From an uncultured Lachnospiraceae bacterium (GTDB lineage Bacteria > Bacillota > Clostridia > Lachnospirales > Lachnospiraceae), in the NCBI GenBank assembly GCA_910585635.1, contig CAJUFE010000001.1, positions 201,292 through 265,291 of the forward strand: a stretch of DNA of 64,000 nucleotides. Direction: 5' to 3'. The position numbers were made by a program, and so were the translations under genes. The notes below the pieces were generated by a model. It saw only the letters and a list, made by a program, of their open reading frames with translations. It made no database searches and was not told where the DNA came from. Shown one piece after another: positions 1-7,009 of the stretch (within the stretch, counting starts at the first letter, position 1; the number at the start of each line of letters is the position of its first letter).

Positions 1-1
1 C

Positions 2-1093
2 CTTTTAGTCCCGGTACTATTTATAGGAAAGCTCCGCTTTTTCTATGAGACCAGGATGGGAGTGCGGCTGTTTTTGTGGTGGGATCAGCTCTGCATGCGG
101 CAGCCCTGGCTGTGCTGGCTGTATCTGGCCGGGATCTTTGTATCGGCGTGGCGCTTATGGAGCAGGCAGAGGCGGATGGATGCGCTGGTGTCGGCGATGG
201 CTAAGAGAGAGGTGGCCGGTACGCAGGTGTATGTGGACCCGCTGCCGGTCACGCCCTTTACGACTGGCCTGTTCCGTCCAAGGATCGTGCTGCCGCAGCT
301 TTTCCTGGAGCAGTGTACACAAGAGGAGATGGAGCTGGTGCTCCTCCATGAGAAGCTCCATATCCGGTCCGGCCATCTGGCGGCGCTCTTTTTGTGGGAT
401 GTGGGCCGTGTGGTCCTCTGGCCTGTGCTGTCCCCGGCCTTCCTTATGGGTCTTTTACAGGAGGATCTGGAGGAGATGTGCGATAAGTCCGTGCTCCGCC
501 AAAGCGGGACCGGCAGGGCTGCTTATGGGAACCTGCTCCTAAAGAGCATCCTTCTCCTCCAGGAAGCGGATGGGGCCTCCTTTCATGCACCGGCCGCCTT
601 TACCGGAGATCTGGCTTACCGGCGCATAGAGGCGAGGATCCAGAAGATCCTCCGCTATCGTCCCTACAAGCGGGGCTTGGCAAGGCTATCCGGTCTGACC
701 GCGGTCGTCACCACCATAGGGGTGGTCGGTCTGGTGGGAAGCCTTTCCTACGCCCGGTGCAACCCTATGGATGGGGTCACCTTGTGGGACTTAGACACGG
801 TAGAGTGTATCGTGGAGGACGACACCTTGCTGGATGAGGTGGTCCATTATGACGATCATTGCGTATATGTGGATACCGGCGCATTACGGGAGGTGGTGGA
901 CGTAGATGCCTATGAAGGGCACGAGGTGGTCTTCGTCTTCGGAGGCTTCTATAAGCTGCCGGGCATAGGCGGCTGCTGCGATGGGGCGTACATCAATATG
1001 AGAGAGCTGACAGGCGGGCAGGCGGAGGGGATCTGCCAGATCCCGTATGAGCGTGTCTTTGATCTGTGGGCCTGGGTCTTTGCGCGGATCTAA
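2..1093 (+). CDS. BlaR1-like M56 peptidase, 5' truncated
   Basis: The reading frame is open from the first bases of the window, so the N-terminus lies outside. The visible part carries the zinc-peptidase motif HEKLH (codons near 347-361), followed by a helix with EDLEEMCDKSVL, which matches the downstream E..CD signature of the BlaR1/MecR1 M56 family. A hydrophobic stretch near codons 690-750 is a probable last membrane segment. It is followed by only about 110 residues that do not resemble the penicillin-binding sensor domain of true BlaR1. In this family the peptidase normally cleaves a BlaI-type repressor, so a BlaI-like gene would be expected just left of the window (inference). The absence of a beta-lactam sensor suggests another envelope or antibiotic signal. 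Family assignment is good; the signal is unknown. Confidence 0.75.
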   Translation, partial: LLVPVLFIGKLRFFYETRMGVRLFLWWDQLCMRQPWLCWLYLAGIFVSAWRLWSRQRRMDALVSAMAKREVAGTQVYVDPLPVTPFTTGLFRPRIVLPQLFLEQCTQEEMELVLLHEKLHIRSGHLAALFLWDVGRVVLWPVLSPAFLMGLLQEDLEEMCDKSVLRQSGTGRAAYGNLLLKSILLLQEADGASFHAPAAFTGDLAYRRIEARIQKILRYRPYKRGLARLSGLTAVVTTIGVVGLVGSLSYARCNPMDGVTLWDLDTVECIVEDDTLLDEVVHYDDHCVYVDTGALREVVDVDAYEGHEVVFVFGGFYKLPGIGGCCDGAYINMRELTGGQAEGICQIPYERVFDLWAWVFARI

Positions 1094-1215
1094 GACCTCT
1101 TTCGGAGCGGATCTTTTGCATCATCCCTATGAAATACGACGCTTTGGCGTGGATGTGAAAAGCAGATCGATAGGGATCAATATCCACAAAATTTTTCCTG
1201 ATCATCCCACATCTA

Positions 1216-1244
1216 TTGACAGATCGACAAAAATATGTTAATCT
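1216..1244 (+). promoter_or_regulatory. Sigma-70 type promoter of the DASS transporter
   Basis: TTGACA at 1216-1221, a 17-base spacer, then TAATCT at 1239-1244. The -35 box is perfect and the -10 box is weak. The predicted start of transcription falls at the left edge of the operator at 1252-1269, an arrangement typical of steric repression. Confidence 0.6.
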
Positions 1245-1251
1245 ACATTCA

Positions 1252-1269
1252 AGGTCGGTCGAACGACCT
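1252..1269. promoter_or_regulatory. TetR-type operator copy 1
   Basis: The 18-bp site AGGTCGGTCGAACGACCT lies just after the promoter of the transporter. Its reverse complement matches the site at 3887-3904 at 17 of 18 positions, and a third copy lies at 3920-3937. Operator copies placed on either side of a TetR gene, before the transporter and before the oxidoreductase operon, point to one regulon. Assignment to the TetR protein at 2958 is inference from proximity. Confidence 0.65.
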
Positions 1270-1296
1270 ACAACAATAAGAAAGGGGTGTAACATT

Positions 1297-2760
1297 TTGA
1301 AGAAGAAGGTAGGTTTGCTCTCTTCCCTGGTCCTTGTGCTGGTGTTCTATGTGCTGGCCTGTACCATGACCTTTGGAGAAGGATCGGTCCTGTCCCCGGC
1401 ATCCTTTGTCTATGCGGGTGTGTTCCTGGCTGTGATCGTCCTATTGCTGACGGGGGCATTGGCAGACTGGGTGGTGGTCCTTGGGGCTTCCTCGCTGATG
1501 ATCCTGACGGATGCTCTCTTCCGTAAGATGGGGATCATGCAGGAGCCGGTGTTCACCATGTCGGGACTGTTCGGCGCCTTCAGCGGGTCTACGGTGTGGC
1601 TGGTCATCATGGTCTTTGCACTTTCTAACGGCATCGGGAAGAGCGGGCTGCTGAACCGGATCGCCATCGCGATCTTATCCCTGTTCCCGCCCACCTACAC
1701 AGGCGCGGTGGTCGCCATGATGTGTACCGGGACGGTCTTAAGTCCTCTGATCCCTTCGGTCAACGCGAAGGTGAACATCTTGATCCCCTTCGCCACCTCC
1801 ACCACGGAGGAGATGAAGATCCACCCGCGCAGCAAGGGGGCCCTGGGCTTGTTCACGGCCTGCTACCTGCCGGCGTATCTGGGAGGGAACGCATTTTTGA
1901 CCGGTTCGGTCTATGTATCCGTGATCTGCGGCTTTGTGGCCTCCTATGGACAGGCCTTAGGCGTGCCGGGGGCGTCCTTTAATTTTGTCAGCTGGCTGGC
2001 GGCCGCCAGTGTGTGGTTCATCATCCTGCTGGCAGGGACTTTTGTGTTCTGTACGATCGTCTGCCGGCCTGCTGAGAAGGTGGAGTTCTCCAAGACCTTT
2101 TTTAAAGACCGGTTAAAGGAGATGGGGCCCATGAGCCGCGATGAGAAGCTGGCGGCATGGATCCTGGTGATCGCCCTGGCGCTCTGGTCTACCTCCAGCA
2201 TCCACGGGATGGATACCGGGATGATCGGGTGGGCGGCGATCTGTGTGATGTGCGCCACCGGGCTGATCGCACCCAGCGACCTGAACACGAAGATCCCCTG
2301 GTCCCTGGTGATCTTTATCGGAAGTCTTTTAGGGATGGCGAACTATATGTCCACCCTGGGCTGGAGCGACGCGATCGCAGGGCTGCTGGGACCGATCCTG
2401 GCGCCGGTAGTAGCCAGCCCCTGGATCTTCGTGCCGTTTATCTGTATCTTTACCTATCTGCTGCGTTTCCTGATCATCGAGCAGAACACCGCGCTGGTGG
2501 TGGTCATGGCGATCTTCGGAGGCCTCATGGGCGCGGCAGGGATCGATCTGTATGTGATCATCTTCGTAGAGTTCATGAGCTCTATGTGCTGGACGGTCCC
2601 CTATATGAACCCCTTTGCCATGGCCACCTTGGGCGTGGCCGGAGGAAAGTACGTGACCTTCCCGGAGATGCGCAAAGCCTCGATCCTCTATATGATCATC
2701 AATCTGGCAGGCTGTACCTTGAGCATCCCGCTCTGGTATGCGTTAGGTTATATCGGGTGA
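1297..2760 (+). CDS. DASS (SLC13) family anion:Na+ symporter
   Basis: A 487-residue polytopic membrane protein of the divalent anion:sodium symporter family, with an N-terminal hydrophobic helix, the segment STVWLVIMVFALSNGIGKSG and the C-terminal family region around NTALVVVMAIFGG and YMNPFAM. The start is taken at TTG 1297, behind AAGAAAGGGG. A longer in-frame ATG at 1216 overlaps the promoter and is rejected. Members import dicarboxylates, sulfate or aromatic and tricarboxylic anions. Here the protein sits beside molybdenum hydroxylase and CoA-transferase genes and shares their operator, so it probably imports the acid that those enzymes process. The substrate cannot be read from the sequence. 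Confidence 0.85.
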   Translation: MKKKVGLLSSLVLVLVFYVLACTMTFGEGSVLSPASFVYAGVFLAVIVLLLTGALADWVVVLGASSLMILTDALFRKMGIMQEPVFTMSGLFGAFSGSTVWLVIMVFALSNGIGKSGLLNRIAIAILSLFPPTYTGAVVAMMCTGTVLSPLIPSVNAKVNILIPFATSTTEEMKIHPRSKGALGLFTACYLPAYLGGNAFLTGSVYVSVICGFVASYGQALGVPGASFNFVSWLAAASVWFIILLAGTFVFCTIVCRPAEKVEFSKTFFKDRLKEMGPMSRDEKLAAWILVIALALWSTSSIHGMDTGMIGWAAICVMCATGLIAPSDLNTKIPWSLVIFIGSLLGMANYMSTLGWSDAIAGLLGPILAPVVASPWIFVPFICIFTYLLRFLIIEQNTALVVVMAIFGGLMGAAGIDLYVIIFVEFMSSMCWTVPYMNPFAMATLGVAGGKYVTFPEMRKASILYMIINLAGCTLSIPLWYALGYIG

Positions 2761-2849
2761 TGAGGGAGCGGACCCTTTAGCCGTCCTGAGAGGATCGACA
2801 GATCATAGAGATCTCTCCATGAAAACCCCAGGAAACCCTCCGCCTGTCC

Positions 2850-2878
2850 TTGCAACGGTCCGACGAAAATGTTATAGT
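2850..2878 (+). promoter_or_regulatory. Promoter of the TetR regulator
   Basis: TTGCAA (2850-2855), a 17-base spacer and TATAGT (2873-2878). The -35 and spacer start TTGCAACGGTCCGACG are nearly identical to the rarA promoter at 23687. This promoter covers the longest possible ATG of the downstream gene, so translation must begin further in. Confidence 0.65.
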
Positions 2879-2957
2879 ATCAACATACGATCGAAAGACA
2901 ATAGCGCAAGAACAGAAAGGGAGTGGAGCTGCCCGTGAGCGTGCGGGCGCAGGGACC

Positions 2958-3650
2958 ATGGAGATGATCGACATCGGATTGGACAAATGTGAGACGACAC
3001 AGGAGCGTTTGATCAAAGCGACCCAGGCGCTGATCGCGGTCTATGGCTATGATGCGATGACCACCAGGATGATCGCGAACCTGGCGAACGTGACGCTGTC
3101 GGCGATCAATTTTCATTTCGGCAGCAAAGCGGATCTGGTGAAAGCGGCCATGGAGCAGGCGGCCGCGCAGTTGGAAAAGAGTTATGAGAAATTAGCGGTG
3201 GAGATCCGGGAGTTTTTAAAGGTACAGCCAGTGGATAAGGAAAAAGCATGGGCGTATCTGGACCGTTTTCTGGCAGACCGTATCCGTCGGGCGTTCAACT
3301 ATGAGGCCAGTTGGATCAATATCGGGATCGCGGAGCATGAGAACGGCCTTCCCGAGGGCGCCAGGGGCATCATGTCCCAGGTGGCGGTCCGCACCAGCGA
3401 ACAGGTCCTGGTGGAGCTGATCCTGGCTGTCAGTGATAAAAAGGATCCATTTAAGGCCGCGGTCATCTCCCGTGCGATCAACGCGGCGATCATGACCTAC
3501 ACGGAAAAGCCGCTGCTGAACCAGTATCTGGGAGAGAGCATGGGGCTGGACCTTGGCGACCATGAGCGTGTGGGGGAGTATATCCACGAGTACGCCATGC
3601 GGAGCATCGCCGCCGCCGTGGTCATCGCCCCCAGGACGAAGCTGATCTGA
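2958..3650 (+). CDS. TetR family transcriptional regulator
   Basis: About 230 residues. The N-terminal helix-turn-helix region reads TTRMIANLANVTLSAINFHFGSKADLVKAAMEQ (family motif F-x-H-F-x-x-K-x-x-L), followed by an all-helical ligand-binding half. ATG 2958 or ATG 2964 can serve as start; the AGGGA before them fits 2964 slightly better by spacing. Upstream ATGs lie inside the promoter. It sits between a transporter and a molybdenum hydroxylase operon, both preceded by copies of the palindrome AGGTCGTACGACC, so it probably represses both and is released by the imported aromatic or dicarboxylic compound or its CoA ester. DNA target and ligand are inferred. Confidence 0.85.
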   Translation: MEMIDIGLDKCETTQERLIKATQALIAVYGYDAMTTRMIANLANVTLSAINFHFGSKADLVKAAMEQAAAQLEKSYEKLAVEIREFLKVQPVDKEKAWAYLDRFLADRIRRAFNYEASWINIGIAEHENGLPEGARGIMSQVAVRTSEQVLVELILAVSDKKDPFKAAVISRAINAAIMTYTEKPLLNQYLGESMGLDLGDHERVGEYIHEYAMRSIAAAVVIAPRTKLI

Positions 3651-3759
3651 GGAGAAGGAAAGAGCAGGGGCGGTTGCCGGGCAGGACAAAGGGCAGGGAG
3701 CCCGGCAGGAGGACTGAGCTGCCTGCTCCAGCGGGAGATGAGCCGCTGCGCTGAGATGA

Positions 3760-3833
3760 AAGGCCTGAAAAGGACCGGGCAGCTGGCTTGAAGGGAAAGG
3801 CCTGGCAAGGACCGGGCAGTCGGCCTGGACAGA
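3760..3833. repeat. 37-bp tandem duplication, two copies
   Basis: Copies at 3760-3796 and 3797-3833 share AAAGGCCTG.AAGGACCGGGCAG with a few mismatches. The repeat lies in the 435-base gap between the TetR gene and the hydroxylase genes. Apart from this repeat and the operators at 3887-3937, I see no gene in that gap. Confidence 0.7.
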
Positions 3834-3886
3834 GTCAGGATAAAACAGTCCTGAAAGGATAAGTAGGGGGTATCTGTCTCTAGTTT

Positions 3887-3937
3887 AGGTCGTACGACCG
3901 ACCTCATCGTTCTCTCTTTAGGTCGTACGACTGACAG
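3887..3937. promoter_or_regulatory. Two TetR-type operators before the hydroxylase operon
   Basis: Site A (3887-3904, AGGTCGTACGACCGACCT) contains the perfect palindrome GGTCGTACGACC. Site B (3920-3937) begins with the same AGGTCGTACGAC and then diverges. They are 33 bp apart, about three helical turns, so two dimers would bind the same face of the DNA. Site A matches the reverse complement of the transporter operator at 17 of 18 positions. No convincing -35/-10 pair is visible, although the operon start must lie close by. Confidence 0.7.
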
Positions 3938-4085
3938 ACAAAGGATGTTTTGGACGGCATAAGGGGCTATGCGTACCTTGTGCAGGATGAAAGAACATGA
4001 CACCAGGGTCCGGCGCCACAGGGGGCATCTGCCTGTGGATGCAGACTGCCGGACCTGCAAAAATATGAGCATGGAGGAAGACATT

Positions 4086-4622
4086 ATGGAGAAACAGACC
4101 ATCAGCCTGACCATCAACGGTCAGCCTTATGAGTTCTTGATCGGCGAAAAGTTCGGGATGATCCCGCCGTCCGAGACTCTCGTCCAGACGCTGCGCAGAC
4201 GTCTGGAACTGACCGGGACCAAGGAGTCCTGTGATGAGGGCGCCTGTGGATGCTGCACGGTGATTAAGGACGGCAAGGCGATCGCCAGCTGCATGATCCT
4301 CACTGTAGAGTGTGACGGCAGCCATATCCTGACCATCGAGGGACTGGAGGACCCGGTGACCCATGAGCTGGATCCGATCCAGCAGAAGTTCATCAGCTGC
4401 TATTCGTTCCAGTGCGGCTATTGCACGCCGGGGATCATCATGAGCGCCAAGGCTTTGTTCATGGAAAACCCCCATCCTACGGGAGAGGAGATCCGGGAGG
4501 CCCTGGCCGGGAATTACTGCCGGTGCATCAGCCATTACACGGTCCTGGAGGCGCTGGATAAGCTGGCCGGCGTCACATCGGATCAGTATGAGATCGTAAA
4601 GGAGGCCCAGGAAGAGCGATGA
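4086..4622 (+). CDS. Molybdenum hydroxylase [2Fe-2S] subunit
   Basis: A 178-residue electron-transfer subunit of the xanthine dehydrogenase/4-hydroxybenzoyl-CoA reductase family. The plant-type ferredoxin domain has cluster ligands C49, C54, C57 and C69 (CDEGACGCC). The helical domain has C110, C113, C145 and C147 (CGYC and CRC). The start is set by GGAGG eight bases before ATG 4086; upstream in-frame ATGs give a non-homologous extension. The stop overlaps the next gene's ATG, so translation is coupled. The subunit passes electrons between the molybdopterin subunit and the FAD subunit encoded next. Confidence 0.92.
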   Translation: MEKQTISLTINGQPYEFLIGEKFGMIPPSETLVQTLRRRLELTGTKESCDEGACGCCTVIKDGKAIASCMILTVECDGSHILTIEGLEDPVTHELDPIQQKFISCYSFQCGYCTPGIIMSAKALFMENPHPTGEEIREALAGNYCRCISHYTVLEALDKLAGVTSDQYEIVKEAQEER

Positions 4623-7006
4623 CAGAGTATAAAAGAGGAAAATTTAATTTTGAGGCGCCGGTGGTGAACGGCCGTCCTGCGCAGTACCGCCATGTAGGGA
4701 AATACCGGGTCCGGGCGGATGCCCGGGAGATCGTGACGGGGAGATGCGTGTTCTTAGATGACTTTACGGTCCCGCGCATGATCTATGCCCAGGTCTTAAG
4801 GAGCCCCTATGCCCATGCAAAGATCAAGAGCATCGACACGGAAAAGGCGAAGGCCCTGCCGGGCGTCCATGCCGTGATCACCTACAAGGATATGCCCAAG
4901 GGCTGGACCTTAGGCTGGCCGCCCCACAAGGACCTGATGGATCAAGAGGTGTATTTCGCAGGGGACCCGGTGGCGGTCTGTGCCGCGGATACGGTGGACA
5001 TCGCCAGGGAAGCCCTCCATCTGATCGAGGTGGAGTATGAGGTGCTGCCGGCGGTCTTTGACGCCATGGAGGCCTTAGAGCCGGATGCGCCGGTGCTGTT
5101 CCCGGGCAAGTTCAAGAGCGGGACCAACGAGGTGGACCCGGGCGTCCCCCATTTCCAGCCGGAAGGACCCTGGTGGAAGGTGGAAGGCGGCGACGTGGAG
5201 AAGGGCTTTGAGGAGTCGGCCTATGTGGGCGAGAGCCTGATCGAGTTCAATAAGATGTGCTCCCCCAACGCGCCTGAGGCTCCTGGCTGTATCGTCCGCT
5301 GGGAAGGCGGCGTGGACTATACGATCTGGGCGTCCTCCCAGTCGCCTTTTATCTGTAAGCTGTTCAACGGTCCCCGGATCCCCAAGTCCAACCTGCGGGT
5401 CAAGACCTTCAACGTGGGAGGATCCTACGGGAATAAGCAGACCCTGTCCTCCACGATCCTCTGCTGCGCGATCGCCGCGATCAAGACCGGGCGTCCGGTG
5501 AAGCTGGTGATGAGCAAGCATGAGCAGCTGGTGGCCCACGAGCAGCGTTTAGGATCCAAGATCCGGGCTAAGATCGGCATGACCGAGGACGGGATCTTCA
5601 ATGCGGTCCAGGGCTGCTGGTACGTGGATACCGGCGCGCTGTGCGACGCGGTCCAGGGGCAGGTAGGCGTAGGTCTGGGCGAGGCCCAGCTGGTGATGGC
5701 TAAATGCCAGAACTGGGACTTAGACAGCAAGGTGGTCGTGACGAACAAGTGTCCGGCCGGGATCGTCCGGGGCTACGGCGGCCAGGAGTTAAATAGCTGC
5801 TTAGCCCGTGTCATGGCCCACTGTATGATGCTGGCGGATAAGGATCCGATCGAGGTGTTCCAGAAGAACTATGTGGCGCCCGGGGACAGATATACCTGGC
5901 GCGACGGCCTGACCTGGCAGAGCCGGGGCTCGGATAACTATCCCCACACCATGGCGCTGGCGGCGGAGAAGTTTGGCTGGAAGGAGGCCTGGAAGGGGTG
6001 GCTAAAGCCCACCCGGGTGGAAGGGCGCAAGGCCTACGGCGTAGGCGCCGGCGTGATCGGCAACGCGGATGTGTGCGAGGACAACACCCAGTGTATCGTC
6101 CGGATCCAGCATGACGTGAAGGGCCGCGGGGCTACGCTGATCGTCCAGACCGATATCACTGAGTCCGGCATGGGCCAGCGGGCGGCAGCCGCCAAGTTCG
6201 CGGCGGAGGTCATGAACGTGCCGATCGAGAAGGTGTATGTGACGGAACCGGATTCCCTGAACAATGTGGTGAACTTCGGTCTCTGCGGCTCCCGGGGTAC
6301 GGTCACCGTAGGCAAGGCGGTCTCCAAGGCGGCGGCAGACGCGAAGCGCAAGGTCTTAGAGATGGGGGCCCTCCATTTCCATTGCTCGCCAGAGCAGCTG
6401 GAGACCAAGGATTTCCAGGTCTTTGTCCGGGATAACCCACAGAAGTCCATCCCGATCAAGAAGCTGGGGCCCAAGGACTTAAATGTGATCGGCTATGGCC
6501 AGCATGTGGAGCAGTTCGATATCCCCAGCTGCTGCCTGTTCCTCACCGAGGTGGAGGTGGATCTGGATACGGGCGCGGTGCGGGTCCTCCGCTTTACCCA
6601 GGGGACGGACATCGGCCAGATCGTGGATAACCGTATGGTGCGCATGCAGCTCCAAGGCGGCGTGGGGAGTGCGTCTCTGGATACGGCCACCATGGAGGAA
6701 TGTATCTACGACGTGAACGGTACAGGCAAGATGCTGTCCAACAGCATGCTGGAGTACAAGTGCCGGACCTTTAACGATATGCCTAAGCACGATTGTGTGA
6801 TCGAGGAGAGCCAGCTGGATACCTTCATGTTCAAGGCTGTGGGGATCGGCGAGATCTCCGGTGCGGCTGGTGCGTCGGCTGTCCTCATGGCGATCTCCAA
6901 CGCGATCGGCGTGGAGGTGAACGAGTATCCTGCGACGCCGGATGTGATCTTGAAGGCGATCAAGAGCCGTGGGACTGCTGCGGGAAAGAGCGAGGAGGGA
7001 AGATAG
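4619..7006 (+). CDS. Molybdenum hydroxylase large (Mo-cofactor) subunit
   Basis: A 795-residue catalytic subunit of the xanthine oxidase family. Residues about 25-150 form the a/b hammerhead domain (VTGRCVFLDDF, YAQVLRSPYAHA). The rest binds the molybdopterin cofactor, with GGSYGNKQ, RGYGGQE and, near the C-terminus, VGIGEISGAAG. E745 in GEISG aligns with the catalytic glutamate of the family (known from GVGEPPL in xanthine dehydrogenase and GAKEASEG in 4-hydroxybenzoyl-CoA reductase). Enzymes of this type hydroxylate or, in the 4-hydroxybenzoyl-CoA reductase branch, dehydroxylate aromatic rings. The subunit order and the cysteine-rich FAD partner lean towards an acyl-CoA substrate, but the active site does not settle this. 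Confidence 0.9.
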   Translation: MTEYKRGKFNFEAPVVNGRPAQYRHVGKYRVRADAREIVTGRCVFLDDFTVPRMIYAQVLRSPYAHAKIKSIDTEKAKALPGVHAVITYKDMPKGWTLGWPPHKDLMDQEVYFAGDPVAVCAADTVDIAREALHLIEVEYEVLPAVFDAMEALEPDAPVLFPGKFKSGTNEVDPGVPHFQPEGPWWKVEGGDVEKGFEESAYVGESLIEFNKMCSPNAPEAPGCIVRWEGGVDYTIWASSQSPFICKLFNGPRIPKSNLRVKTFNVGGSYGNKQTLSSTILCCAIAAIKTGRPVKLVMSKHEQLVAHEQRLGSKIRAKIGMTEDGIFNAVQGCWYVDTGALCDAVQGQVGVGLGEAQLVMAKCQNWDLDSKVVVTNKCPAGIVRGYGGQELNSCLARVMAHCMMLADKDPIEVFQKNYVAPGDRYTWRDGLTWQSRGSDNYPHTMALAAEKFGWKEAWKGWLKPTRVEGRKAYGVGAGVIGNADVCEDNTQCIVRIQHDVKGRGATLIVQTDITESGMGQRAAAAKFAAEVMNVPIEKVYVTEPDSLNNVVNFGLCGSRGTVTVGKAVSKAAADAKRKVLEMGALHFHCSPEQLETKDFQVFVRDNPQKSIPIKKLGPKDLNVIGYGQHVEQFDIPSCCLFLTEVEVDLDTGAVRVLRFTQGTDIGQIVDNRMVRMQLQGGVGSASLDTATMEECIYDVNGTGKMLSNSMLEYKCRTFNDMPKHDCVIEESQLDTFMFKAVGIGEISGAAGASAVLMAISNAIGVEVNEYPATPDVILKAIKSRGTAAGKSEEGR

Positions 7007-7009
7007 AGC

